Shown: in pieces, positions 48,448 to 59,863 of the stretch
Position numbering within the stretch: position 1 is the first letter of the stretch
Layout: each line of letters starts with the position of its first letter
Assembly: GCA_021018995.1 (NCBI GenBank)
Contig: CM037593.1
Span: 17,264,088-17,328,087, forward strand
From: Chloranthus sessilifolius
Lineage: Eukaryota > Streptophyta > Magnoliopsida > Chloranthales > Chloranthaceae
Direction: 5' to 3'
Length of the DNA stretch: 64,000 bases
Program-made: the position numbers and the translations under genes
The notes under the pieces: model-generated
The model's input: only the letters and a program-made list of their open reading frames with translations
The model's database searches: none
What the model was told of the DNA's origin: nothing

Positions 48448-49237
48448 AACAAGTCGTGGTGATCTGGTGATTTCCTAATGTAGGATCACCGCATAAGTAG
48501 AAAACCACTGGATTAGTGGTATGCGAATGCTCATGCAAATAACCAATTCGATTAGTGTGAGTAGTGTGAGTAGGATGATGACCCCCCCAGAATTGGGTAT
48601 TGCGTGTAAGGGAGACACAACAAAGATGAAGAAGGGAGCCCTCGGAAGGAGAGGAGAGAAAGTGGAATCGAAGGGGATGACCCTGAAATTGAGCAGAAAT
48701 GTCGTGAGAATCAACCCTAGTAAAAGGAAAAATGGAAGAAATAAAAGGGACCCCTAAGATAAGGGTTTGAGTGATATTTGGGAGAATCACAAAGGAAGTG
48801 GGAATGGTTATATCATGATGCTGAATAGCAGCATGGTTAAGTTTGTTGTGGATAGGTATGGGATATCCACTAGCATTGGTGAGACTTTGACAAGTGGAGG
48901 TTAAATAAAAGGAAGGAACTAATCCTTCTTGAAGACAATTCATGTCAGCACCACTATCAATAAGGGCGATGATGTCATAAATTGTATAATTGGAACTAAT
49001 TAATAAATTGACCTTGATATACCATTTTGGGTAGGAGACCTGTTGGAGAGTATTCAGGTAAGAATGTGATGGAGAACTAGAAGAGACTTCTTTGTTTTCC
49101 AAATGATGGAGGCGATTATTAATAGTGGAAATTTCGTTAGCAAATTGTTGCTTTAAAATTATTAATGCATTGTTGAGAGATTCTATTTGTTGTTGGAAAT
49201 TGGCAACCATAGAAGAAGTATGGGTAGAATTGGTCAT
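48431..49237 (-). pseudogene. Caulimovirid aspartic protease region, left copy
   Basis: The open stretch contains IIALIDSGADMNCLQEGLVP, a retropepsin-type active site (DSGA), and later LILGVPFISSIFPF, the usual hydrophobic-Gly partner motif. A helical N-terminal part (NNALIILKQQFANEISTINN) precedes it. In this family the enzyme cuts the coat-pol polyprotein. It is followed directly by the transactivator frame. Confidence 0.8.
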
Positions 49238-49639
49238 CTGGTTAGAAGAATTATGGGATTCTAGCCGATGAAAGAGTTCTCTAATAGAGTAAGGATTTTC
49301 TACTATTAGAGACTTTCTAGTTTCTTTGTGAGCTGTAGATATCTGAGTGCTTCAATCAATTTGGATTTCATTATTGGGTCTTCGCTTTTATCAACTAAGT
49401 CCAAAGAACGATTGTTGGGATTCGTAAGAACATTAATACTAAGATTATTCATGGCGAAATGCTTGCCAAGAATCATTCAAGTATGAATATGATTAAATTG
49501 CAATTTGGTGGTGGTCACCGCAGAAGAGGAAGATGACGAAGTGGAATGAATGTCATTATCGCACTCGTAAAGTTCAATATTCGTGGACTGAATCTAAATG
49601 ATTTTGAAAGGGTTAATTTTAGTCCTTCATCATGAATTT

Positions 49640-51455
49640 GATTTATTCTTTGTTCTTTGTGCCAGTATTATTGGCATAATGACCAAATCGATGACATTTG
49701 TAACATTTAATTTCTCTTTGGGGTCGATTTGTTGAGTTTCTTCTTTTCTCACGATATTTTGCGTGAAAAGAAGGATTCTGAGTTCTCGATGATGTCGAGT
49801 AGGATGTCCTTTTCGCGACGTTGTGAAGGATTATTAGTTTGTTTGACAATAATACGGCGCTGCTTCAAAGGGATGATGGTATTTTGAGAATTCTCTATTA
49901 TTTCGTCCTTTGAAGGATAATTGATTTTGTGTCATAAGCAAATTGGTCACAAAATTCTCCCAATTCCTTCGACCAAAGAAGTTGTTGTTGTTTTAATTGT
50001 TGGTGTAATTTTAAATCATTACACAAAGTTAATCCTTCACGCAATGATACTTTGGAGTTGTCCATAAGTATATTGATTGTAAGTGATACTTTGATCATCG
50101 TGATTACGGAGTTTATTACGGACCTTCTCAAAGAAATAAACTGGAAGTCCATCAATGAATTTGGCTTTCCAATATTCAAGATTGGCATCACTACGCTGCA
50201 TGACCTTGGTCATAAACACATCTTTATACCATCCGAAGTGGGTTAAAGATGGACAACGGAGATTTTGAAGTAGCTCTCTACTTCTTTCATATTGAAGATT
50301 CCAAGAGCCAACAAAATGAAAATGATGGTTTGGGTCAACGATAAACAAAGATCTTCCTAGTTTCCATTAAGCCGAGCCTCATTTTGACCGGTTTAGTTGA
50401 AGTTAGGATTTCTTCACGTGAGTGGTGAGAACATTATCCCACCATCCTTTCAACATACCGTAAAATCGAGTAATGTATCTAGCAATGGTTTGATCGAATT
50501 TTGATGTTGTTTTAAGATGGTGCCGTATAAAAATTTTATGTAGAACAGTAAAAATCCCATATTCGGATTTACCATCAATGTTCCACTCATATATGGATCG
50601 ATAATCATAAGAATTTTGAATATCGATATGATCTTCTTCATAAAGAAGATCCTGAGGTGTAGGTCTATGGTAGTAATATCGAGTATTACCACCACCATCC
50701 CAATTATATTGGAGTTTATTAAGCTCCATGCTATTTTGTAAGGATTCGAAATTATTTTGAATTTCTTGTATTTCTGCTAAATTGGCATTTTCCCTGTCAG
50801 TCAATACATTAATTTGAAAATTATTAATTTTCTTTTCTGGATTGAGTGATAAAAAGTGTAACCTGGAGGTTAGTTTATCAATGAATTCCTCTTGTTTAAT
50901 CATATAAGATTTTGATGACAGATTTAGTCCAGAAACTTCTAGAGGAGGTTTGATGTTTGGTTGTTCGACCTTTAAGGTTGATATTTTGTTTATTGGTGGA
51001 GAAGAAAGAATATTTTCAATCCTATTTAATTGCATACTAATTGTCTGTAAATTTAAATTAGTAAAATTATTTTGCTTATATAGATGGGATAAATCAACTT
51101 TTGTTGAATGAGGGATCGGTTCAACAGGTTTGATGAAAGCAGTGGCTTCCAAAGTAGCTGTTGTATTAGGTTGAGTAAGTTTGAGGGCTTCAACAGGAGG
51201 ATGAATCGACTGAATGATTGAACCATCAAGCTTCTGCCATTCCTTTTGAAAGTCCTCAAGGAGAAATATTCTCCTTTCCTCTTGATTCATTTCAAGATAA
51301 TTTGTTGCTTTGAACCAAGTAACAAATGGAATTACTTGGTAAAAAGTTTCAATATATTGATAAAATTGTTCTTGAATTTTGCAATTCTGATGCACACAAT
51401 TTTTTAAAATACCATTCACGGAATGGTGCATATTTATCTTGCTGAAATTCAGCAT
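49640..51455 (-). pseudogene. Caulimovirid coat-protein region with CCHC finger, left copy
   Basis: The start region reads QFYQYIETFYQVIPFVTWFK and RRIFLLEDFQKEWQKLDGS, as in caulimovirid virion/coat polyproteins. The C-terminal end has an Arg/Lys-rich stretch and a zinc knuckle (CYKCHRFGHYANN), the RNA-binding CCHC of the coat protein. The region is broken in several places. Confidence 0.78.
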
Positions 51456-51773
51456 TGATTTCTTGTCTATTGATTACAAAGTTTTCTGGTTTTATAAAAG
51501 CCATAAAACTTTTATTAATGGATTGAGAAATTCATCTCGCTAGCAGTAGGGGATTCCCTCTGCTGTTGGGTATATATCCCATGAGGAATCTGTTGTTCAG
51601 AAACTTGGATTCCTTCCAGATTTGGTTGATTAAATTCGTATGAAAGATGAGTTAGCTTCGAATAAGATGATCGAGCAATGGGGTATAGATACTCTATAAA
51701 GACCTCGAGACCTCAGACGTAATAAGAACTCCTATAAGAAGTTCGTGAGATGTAGATCTATCAAATTTTAAGA

Positions 51774-52568
51774 TTACATCTGGGTATTTTGAACAATTTG
51801 TTCAATTCCTTGATTTAAAATTGGTCTATGAGGGACACTTTGAGGTATACTCCAAGCATCAGGAAAAGTAATATTTTCCCATTCACATAATTTTCTTGTA
51901 GCAACATTAGTGGTTGCACTATTAGTCTCAATTAAGACTGTTCTTCCTGGTTCATTTTGATAATTAATTTTAGGAACCAGAGAAGTCATCACCTTATAAT
52001 GAAGGCGATAGATCAGAGCAATGGTCTCTGATCCAGGCATAAAGTTGTATCCCTCAGTTTGGAGATGAAGGGTACAAGCATGGAAAATATTTTTATCTGT
52101 TAAAGATAAAGTTAAATTTGGGAAAACATTGTAGTATACTGGACCAAGGCATAAGCTGGTCTCAATAGCGGCCATCAGAGAGGATTGCCAATCAAGGCAT
52201 CTAGCATCTCTGAGAGTGCTAAGTATACTAGTGTTTTCAAGACCTAATAAGGTCAAAGGTTTGAATGCAACTTGAATGCATCCTAAATGAAGAAATTTGA
52301 AACGTTGAAGGTCATGTAAAAGATCTTCGTTGGAAAGTAATTGAAAACCTTCATTTTGACTTTCTTCATTGATACTGAGAGTTTGCTCAGTAGTTTTGAT
52401 TGACATGTCGGTGGACCAATCTTTCCATCCATATTGATAGATTGTTTTAGGATTGATGGAAGGAATTGTCCATCGATTTAATTGGTTTTGTTGGTCATCA
52501 ATTTGAGACCATTTATCTAATTGTTTGTTTTTGATTAATTTTTTAGAGGGAAAATTAAAAAGAGACAT
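51774..52568 (-). pseudogene. Caulimovirid movement protein (30K superfamily), left copy only
   Basis: A 264-residue open frame starting MSLFNFPSKKLIKNK. The central part (residues about 85-200) has FLHLGCIQVAFKPLTLLGLE, SILSTLRDARCLDW, SLCLGPVYYNVFPNLTLSL and LHLQTEGYNFMPG, matching the caulimovirid branch of 30K movement proteins that build tubules through plasmodesmata. This open frame has no counterpart in the right copy, which begins further downstream. The ATG at 52568 is chosen because the frame upstream is A-tract leader. Confidence 0.85.
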
Positions 52569-52593
52569 AAAATAAAATTGATGATTTTTAATT

Positions 52594-52596
<3 letters not shown>

Positions 52597-52630
<34 letters not shown>
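52597..52630 (-). repeat. 34-base A tract (minus) in the caulimovirid leader
   Basis: An uninterrupted T run on the plus strand, lying about 30 nt upstream of the movement-protein ATG. Probably expanded by slippage. Confidence 0.9.
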
Positions 52631-52635
<5 letters not shown>

Positions 52636-53122
52636 AGTAAAAAAGAAAGGGTAAAAGAGCTTTTTGTAAAATCAATAAGACTGTAATTACATATGGGAAT
52701 AGTAATGTTGGAATAGTTTTACTATAGTGAATAGTGATTCGGAATACTATTCATCAGCATAGTAAATTACTATTTACCTTCTTCTCCATAAATTTTTATG
52801 AACTTCTTACAAAAATTCATTTAGATTTACTACTAGATTGCTGTTGCAAAACTGCGTCCGTCCACGACTTTTACGGGGAATCAACCGGCAACAACGCAAT
52901 CCCTGCTACAATGCCATCAAATCATCCCAACGCGACTTCCCACGCTACCACAGCATAGTAGTAAATCTAAACAAACCATTATAAGTCATCCATAAAAACC
53001 ACTGAAGAAGACGATGAACAGTAGTTCATACGCCCATGATTAGCCATCCTAATCACGACTCACCACCTCTCAAGATTCCAACACTAGCTACCCGCCATAT
53101 GTAATTACCACGGGCTTAGCCG

Positions 53123-53140
53123 GACATGGCTCTGATACCA
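53123..53140 (-). promoter_or_regulatory. tRNA-iMet primer-binding site of the left caulimovirid copy
   Basis: Minus strand TGGTATCAGAGCCATGTC; its first 12 bases are complementary to the 3' end of plant initiator tRNA-Met, the primer used by Caulimoviridae. It marks the conventional start of the viral genome and lies directly beside the inner end of the right copy. Confidence 0.85.
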
Positions 53141-53150
53141 AATGTCCGAA

Positions 53151-55140
53151 GAACAATTTTATCAATATATTGAAACTTTTTACCAAGTAATTCCATTTGT
53201 TACTTGGTTCAAAGCAACAAATTATCTTGAAATGAATCAAGAGGAAAGGAGAATATTTCTCCTTGAGGACTTTCAAAAGGAATGGCAGAAGCTTGATGGT
53301 TCAATCATTCAGTCGATTCATACTCCTGTTGAAGCCCTCAAACTTACTCAACCTAATACAACAGCTACTTTGGAAGCCACTGCTTTCATCAAACCTGTTG
53401 AACCGATCCCTCATTCAACAAAAGTTGATTTATCCCATCTATATAAGCAAAATAATTTTACTAATTTAAATTTACAGACAATTAGTATGCAATTAAATAG
53501 GATTGAAAATATTCTTTCTTCTCCACCAATAAACAAAATATCAACCTTAAAGGTCGAACAACCAAACATCAAACCTCCTCTAGAAGTTTCGGACTAAATC
53601 ATCAAAATCTTATATGATTAAACAAGAGGAATTCATTGATAAACTAACCTCCGTGTTACACTTTTATCACTCAATCCGTAAAAGAAAATTAATAATTTTC
53701 AAATTAATGTATTGGTGACAGGAAAATGCCAATTTAGCAGAAATACAAGAAATTCAAAATAATTTCGAATCCTTACAAAATAGCATGGAGCTTAATAAAC
53801 TCCAATATAATTGGGATGGTGGTGGTAATACTCGATATTATTACCATAGACCTACACCTCAGGATCTTCTTTATGAAGAAGATCATATCGATATTCAAAA
53901 TTCTTATGATTATCGATCCATATATGAGTGGAACATTGATGGTAAATCCGAATATGGGATTTTTTTTCGTTTCTACATAAAATTTTATGTACAGACCATC
54001 TTAAAACAACATCAAAATTCGATCAAACCATTGCTAGATACATTACTACCGGATTTTCGGTATGTTGAAAGGATGGTGGGATAATGTTCTCACAGCCACT
54101 CAACGTGGAGAAATCCTAACTTCAACTAAACCAGTCAAAAATGAGGCTACTGGCTTAATGGAAACTAGGCAAGATGCTGTTTATACGCTGAGCCACACCA
54201 TCATTTTTCATTTTGTTGGCTCTTGAATCTTCAATATGAAAGAAGTAGAGAGCTACTTCAAAATCTCCGTTGTCCATCTTTAACCCACTTCAGATGGTAT
54301 AAAGATGTGTTTATGACCAAGGTCATGCAACGTAGTGATGCCAATACTGAATATTGGAAAGCCAAATTCATTGATGGACTTCCCAGTTTATTTGCTGAGA
54401 AGGTCCGTAATAAACTCCGTAATCCTGATGATCAAAGTATCACTTACAATCAATATACTTATGGACAACTCCAAAGTATCATTGTACGTGAAGGATTAAC
54501 TTTGTGTAATGATTTAAAATTACACCAACAATTAAAACAACAACAACTTACTGGTCGAAAGGAATTGGGAGAATTTTGTGACCAATTTGCTTATGACACA
54601 AAAATCAATTATCCTTCAAAAGGACGAAATAATAGAGAATTCTCAAAATACCATCATCCCTTTGAACGACGCCGTCGTATTGTCAAACAAACTAATAATC
54701 CTTCACAACGTCGCGAAAAAGGACATCCTACTCGACATCATCGAGAACCCAGGAATCCTTCTTTTTCACGCAAATATCGTGAGAAAAGAAGAAACTCAAC
54801 AAATCGACCCCAAAGAGAAATTAAATGTTACAAATGTCATCGATTTGGTCATTATGCCAATAATTGCACAACTGAACAAAGAATAAATCAAATTCATGAT
54901 GAAGGACTAAAATTAACCCTTTCAAAAATCTGTTTAGATTCGAGTCCTGAATATTCAGAACTTTCTGAGTCTGATAATGACATTCATTCCACTTCGTCAT
55001 CTTCCTCTTCTGCAGGTGACCACCCTGCAAATTGCAATTGTAATCATATTCATACTTCGAATGATTCTTGGCAAGCATTTGCTGCCATGAATAATCTTAG
55101 TATTAATGTTCTTCAATCCCAACAATCGCATCGGACTTAG
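53151..55140 (+). pseudogene. Caulimovirid coat-protein region with CCHC finger, right copy
   Basis: Same motifs as the left copy (QFYQYIETFYQ, FLLEDFQKEWQKLDGS), with a well-preserved 3' part containing the basic region and the zinc knuckle CYKCHRFGHYANNC near 54830-54870, followed by an acidic, serine-rich tail. Broken in the 5' part. Confidence 0.78.
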
Positions 55141-55177
55141 TTGATAAACGAAGACCCAATAATGAAATCCAAATTGA

Positions 55178-56095
55178 TTGAAGCTCAGATATCTACAAAC
55201 TCACAAAGAAACTAGAAAGTCTCTAATAGTAGAAAATCCTTACTCTATTAGAGAACACTTTCATCGGCTAGAATCCCATAATTCTTCTAACCAGATGACC
55301 AATTCTACCCATACTTCTTCTATGGTTGCCAATTTCCAACAAATAGAATCTCTCAACAATGCATTAATAATTTTAAAGCAACAATTTGCTAACGAAATTT
55401 CCACTATTAATAATCGCCTCCATCATTTGGAAAGCAAAGAAGTCTCTTCTAGTTCTCCATCACATTCTTACCTGAATACTCTCCAACAGGTCTCCTACCC
55501 AAAATGGTATATCAAGGTCAATTTATTAATTAGTTCCAATTATACAATTTATGACATCATCGCCCTTATTGATAATGGTGCTGACATGAATTGTCTTCAA
55601 GAAGGATTAGTTCCTTCCTTTTATTTAACCTCCACTTGTCAAAGTCTCACCAATGCTAGTGGATATCCCATACCTATCCACAACAAACTTAACCATGTTG
55701 CTATTCAGCATCATGATATAACCATTCCCACTTCCTTTGTGATTCTCCCAAATATCACTCAAACCCTTATCTTAGGGGTCCCTTTTATTTCTTCCATTTT
55801 TCCTTTTACTAGGGTTGATTCTCACGGCATTTCTGCTCAATTTCAGGGTCATCCCCTTCGATTCCACTTTCTCTCCTCTCCTTCCAAGGGCTCCCTTCTT
55901 CATCTTTGTTGTGTCTCCCTTACACGTAATACCCAATTCTGGGGGGATCATCACACTACTCACACTAATCGAATTGGTTATTTGCATGAGCATTCGCATT
56001 CGCATACCACTAATCCAGTGGTTTTCTACTTATGCGGTGATCCTACATTAGGAAATCACCAGATCACCACGACTTGTTGTGCAGCTGATGACTAG
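55178..56095 (+). pseudogene. Caulimovirid aspartic protease region, right copy
   Basis: Matches the left copy along its length, with a short extension at the start (305 residues). The active-site position reads ALIDNGAD where the left copy reads ALIDSGAD. It ends in the same CAADD stop context and overlaps the transactivator frame. Confidence 0.78.
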
Positions 56096-57462
56096 TCTTG
56101 CTGGAAGCTCTTCTACAGCCAATTCAACAGAGGACAATTTCTCGCCACAAAGAAAAGTTTATGTTGTCCTCAGAGGACACCAACCAGGATTATACACTTC
56201 ATGGCAATCCTGCCATAGCCAAATTTATAACTTTCCTAGCCCATTATACCAAATGTATAATTCCATCAGAGAAGGCAAATTTGCTTTTCAAACCTATCAA
56301 ACCATGAATCTCCTTGCCCAATCTCCTATTATGGAAATCAAAGACTACTCCAAATCAGAAATGTTTAACATTAGCCATATACCCAATTTTATTAGCCCAC
56401 GTATTGAGTCCTCCATGTACCATGAAATTAATGGCTTATGGAAAAATCATGTTGCCAATAATAAAAGAAAAGTCAGACAACATTTGAGCATTCTGGCATC
56501 CAAAATTCAGGCTCAAGAAGCCCATACCCAACAACTTTATGAAGGCCTAACCTCATTACTCAAGAACTTCAATTGGGAAGAAGAAACCTTTTCCATTGAG
56601 AAAATTTCCTATTTCTTCAACCTCATTGAATTGGTAAAACAAAATGATCCAATTCTGCATCGTCTTAAAAGAATCTGTATGTTTGAAAAAGCCAAACATG
56701 TTCTTCCAATTGATATTTCCCAAAATATTGTATCTCAAGTCGAGGATTCGGCTACTCAAATCAAACAAATCCTCTTGCAGAATTGTCAATTTATCAACCA
56801 CCTTCAGGGTTACTATCTCCCAAAAATTTCTTTGTTCACACCTGATTATCCTCATAATCTTTCCCAAGGTCTTGATTGGGGATTGATCAATCAAATTATT
56901 TTCCTACTTTCTAATATTCCAAATTTTCCCCGAATGATTAAATCCATGGTTTTTCATGCCTCTAAATGTTTACGCAAAGGCATTTATCTTACTTTTCTGA
57001 TCACTAGCACTCTTGGCTGGCGATCTAGAGAACAATTCTTCCAACCATATCAAATTTGGATTCTTCGTAAAGCCCAGATATATGAAATGGAATATATCAA
57101 CCAAGCAGATCCTTTAGTACAGTCAAGTGCTCTGTCAATCTCTCCCAAATCCTACTGGATTCATTCCCTAATACAATTTTCTCACAGAGCAAGAGAAATT
57201 TCTAAGGACCATTATGCTTTCAAAATTTCTGATGGTCAAAGAATTTTCCTCACCGATTTTCCTATGGACTACTCCTCAACAAGAAGAAGCAGAAAAATTT
57301 CTCCAACAAATGATCAGCAGGAATAATCTCCATTTACCTGCTAATTTAGAAATTGAAGCATCTATCCAAGAAGAAGATCAGCTTTACAACTCTGATTCGG
57401 ATAGCTCCCTATCTGGCGATTCAATATTTTACCAGAACCTTGACAATCACAGAGAACCATGA
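56079..57462 (+). pseudogene. Caulimovirid transactivator/viroplasmin region, right copy
   Basis: Starts MQLMTSLAGSS, has VYVVLRGHQPGLYTSW, and stays open for about 415 residues, longer than in the left copy. The acidic C-terminal segment (QLYNSDSDSSLSGDS) lies near 57380-57430. Fossil. Confidence 0.75.
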
Positions 57463-57574
57463 AGTTCAGCCACAAAAGACAAATCAGTTATAAAGCAGCT
57501 GTCATCCAACTAATTATTGTCGGCCAATATACTCTCCAGCTGTCCATGAAGTCATCATTCCACTTATGAAGCAC

Positions 57575-57743
57575 TGACGCATGCCCTTACGTCAGAATAC
57601 AATTATCAAGGGACGAAGCGACTGCAACCAATCCACCCAGCACACGTGTCCCACTCAGCGGCGGATTTCAATTCACTTCAAGTCCGCATTCATCAATCAA
57701 TAGCGGATTCCAAACCACCTCAAGTCCGCATCCATCTATAAAA
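57575..57743 (+). promoter_or_regulatory. Caulimovirid 35S-like promoter, right copy
   Basis: As-1-like TGACGCATGCCCTTACGTCA at 57575-57594 and TATAAAA at 57737-57743. Between them a GCGGATT...CAAGTCCGCAT block occurs twice, making this copy longer than the left one. It points right, towards the LINE RNase H fragment. Confidence 0.75.
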
Positions 57744-58063
57744 GGGTTAGCCTGGGGATTGTCCAGGACACCGAAAAATTCACACCGAAAATTTTAGATT
57801 GAGCAATTTCCATAGCTTCCTCTCTTTCTTTCTTTAGTTTAAGTGTGTATCGGAGAAGCTTTCCATATCGGTAAGACTTCTCTTGGCATTTGTATATATT
57901 TGTTTAATGCATGCATAGTAGCAGCATAGTAGTTGCATAGTGTAATATTCCTTATGTTTTAAGTTGTTTAATATATTTCTGTTTTATTAGTCATTGTTTA
58001 TGCACTAGAGTTTCTGTATTTAGCTTCTCTTTTCTTCCGCAACCACGTCTTCCCCTTACTCTG

Positions 58064-58920
58064 AGTTTGGTGTGGAATCCTCCTCTAATTAACTCATTCA
58101 AAGTGAATTATGATGGGGCTTGGTGCAGTAAATCTAAGTCGGGAGGCATTGGAGTGGCCATTAGAAATTATAAGGGTTCTCATGTATCTTTATTGGCCAA
58201 ATGACATCCTCATGCGTCTTCTCCAGATCATGCTAAAGCCCTAGCCATTCTCCATGGTATTCAACTAGCCTCAAGCCATAACCTGCAAGATATTACCATC
58301 GAATGATATTCGACAAACATTCTAAACTCCATCACTAGAGAAGACATGGATTTCTGGCTTCTGTGGCCGATTTTCAAGAGATTTATGATCGGACCAAGGA
58401 CTACATCTCTTCAGTGGAGCTTAGTTAACAGAGGTTCCAAGTTTGTAGTTGATCGCTTGTCTAAAATCCTTACTACTATATAAAAGAAAAAATAGTTTCT
58501 ATCAATTTTTGTTTCCACACGTGCATGCCTAAATTGCCCATAAATATCTCATATCTCATATATAGTAAGAGTCCAAATCTAAATTACTCTTAAATATCTC
58601 ATATCTCATATATAGCAAAAGTCCTAATCTAACTTTTTTTGCCACCTAACCTAACTCTCGTCGATGAGAATCTCCGAGAAGATTGAAAGTTGGAATTAAA
58701 TTATGAATCCCAATAAAATGGGTTTTAGAGTTTCTTAAATTGGCAGAGGCTCCTAGCTCCTATGCACTCTAATGGATTGATTTGTTCTTGTGCTTTTGCA
58801 CATGCTTTTTTATTAGTATGTCTAAATATTGAGCAATGTAACATCTGGTGTGATGACGATATTCTCAACCAAATCAAAATCTCTGTAGTAAATGATTTAG
58901 ATATTCCCTCTAAAAAAAAT
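58064..58920 (+). mobile_element. LINE 3' end with RNase H, right of the caulimovirid pair
   Basis: Plus strand: FKVNYDGAWCSKSKSGGIGV, HPHASSPDHAKALAILHGIQ and HNLQDITIE mark the RNase H-like domain. The catalytic-type CDGAW reads YDGAW, and an in-frame TGA occurs within KRHPH-type sequence near 58200. After a 350-bp insertion the frame remnant LNIEQCNIWC and QIKISVVNDLD follow, then CCCTCT and an A8 tail at about 58913-58920. Same family as 45449-46480 but clearly more diverged from it than the viral arms are from each other. Dead. Confidence 0.8.
58467..58816 (+). mobile_element. Helitron-like non-autonomous insertion, 350 bp
   Basis: Starts TCCTTACTACTATATAAAAG, like many plant Helitron 5' ends (TC..TACTA.TATAAAAG). 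It ends with a small hairpin TGTGCTTTTGCACA followed 14 bases later by TTAG (consensus CTRR). It lies exactly between A and T: removing it leaves CTAAAA/TATGTCTAAAT against CTAAAATAGGTCTAAAT in the left LINE. No target duplication. Internal tandem words ATATCTCATATCTCATATATAG occur twice. No coding capacity. Confidence 0.6.
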
Positions 58921-59219
58921 CGACTAAGGGAGAGAGAATGAGAGATGATAATTGTTAGACTTATATACCGGTACGGTTGTTTAAGAGAGAGAGAGAGAGA
59001 GGGTACCTATCTCATGTAACTTTCACCCCTGCTTTCGCTCTCTGCATCTCGTATCCCTATAAAATTTTTCTATCTGCACGTGAGTAGCACATGCGGCTTA
59101 CTATTAGGTCTTTCAGTTTTAAAAAATAATCCTCCAATTACGGGCCAAGATTCGGCCGACTTAATTGATGTTTCATATTCTTAAATTATTGATAATTTTA
59201 AATTTGACAAAGGAAATTA
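58921..59219. repeat. Spacer with GA microsatellite
   Basis: (AG)9 at 58984-59001; otherwise nothing. Confidence 0.6.
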
Positions 59220-59400
59220 ATTTTCGTCCCAATCTTTTCGTCTTAATCTTTTACACAATAGGTCATGAGATCATGAGATGATCAAATTTTGATTTCACAT
59301 ACTATGGACTACGATCAAAGAAATCATTATTTCGAAAATGGGGACAAAAAGCAATTTTCACCATCAGATTAAACAAGTCAACGAATTATGCACATACAAG
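59220..59400. mobile_element. Palindromic MITE family, shortened copy
   Basis: TTTTCGTCCCAATCTTTTCG, TTTTACACAATAGGTCATGAGATCATG and the right arm GGGGACAAAAAGCAATTTTCACCATCAGATTAAACAAGTCAACG. The middle is missing. Confidence 0.5.
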
Positions 59401-59416
59401 AAAAGCCTTGGCAGGG

Positions 59417-59761
59417 CTGCAACTTGCCAGGTTAGGCTACACCTATATTTTGGCTGTCCAATAAAAAAATAAATGACATATGCCTAATCCGACCACTAAA
59501 AAAACAATAAAGAAATAAATAAGTAAAATTGCATATGCAGGCCTAACCCGACCCGACGCCTGATCTGCTGCCCAACATAAAAATCAGACCCAACCGGATA
59601 AAAAAATCCCTATTTTCCATGTTTATTATAAAAGATATCGGTTTGGTCGAATGCATGTCCCATGCACGACTTGACCCTACGGCTCAAGTTGGCCTGACTT
59701 GGGCCCTATGGCTCAAGATATCGGTCCAGACATCAAATTGGCCCGACTTGTTCACAGCCTT
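59417..59761. mobile_element. Possible hAT-type MITE
   Basis: The left end AGGGCTGCAACTTGCCAGG and the inverted right end AAGGCTGTGAACAAGTCGGG are loosely matched. The interior is rich in GGCCC, AACCCGACCCGA words like the clear hAT MITE at 19227-19342. No target duplication found. Confidence 0.35.
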
Positions 59762-59863
59762 AAACCTTCATCAAAAATAACGATACCCCAAAAAAAAAAA
59801 AAATTTATAATTACCCAAAAAACTTGTTACAATTCTCCCTCTACGTTCATAGCACACAGTAGT

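Larger units (their letters stand above)
46487..53141 (-). mobile_element. Endogenous caulimovirid, left copy (fossil)
   Basis: Reading on the minus strand from 53141: a tRNA-iMet primer-binding site, an A-rich leader, movement protein, coat/CCHC region, aspartic protease, transactivator/viroplasmin, then a 35S-like promoter and leader up to 46487. The order MP-CP-PR-TAV fits Caulimoviridae. I recognise no reverse transcriptase-RNase H module. The copy is broken, with several disruptions in the coat region and a few elsewhere; the movement-protein frame is open. By eye it differs from the right copy at only a few per cent of sites, so the pair separated recently compared with the surrounding LINEs. 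Genus not decided. Confidence 0.88.
46487..58063. repeat. Long inverted repeat formed by the two caulimovirid copies
   Basis: Arms 46487-51371 and 53151-58063, about 4.9 kb each. Outer ends are CAGAGTAAGGGGAAG and its inverse CTTCCCCTTACTCTG; inner ends are AAAATTGTTC and GAACAATTTT. The 1.8 kb loop (51372-53150) holds the left copy's movement protein, leader and primer-binding site. Transcription across it would give a long hairpin RNA. Confidence 0.9.
53151..58063 (+). mobile_element. Endogenous caulimovirid, right copy (fossil)
   Basis: Plus-strand copy starting within the coat region and continuing through CCHC, protease, transactivator/viroplasmin, 35S-like promoter and leader to CTTACTCTG. 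No movement protein, primer-binding site or reverse transcriptase is recognised. Broken, with several disruptions, mainly in the coat region. It joins the left copy head to head at about 53141-53151. Confidence 0.88.

Noticed and set aside
53123-53140. Possible tRNA gene because of tRNA-iMet complementarity
   Set aside because: Only the 3' end complement is present, without a cloverleaf; it is a primer-binding site.
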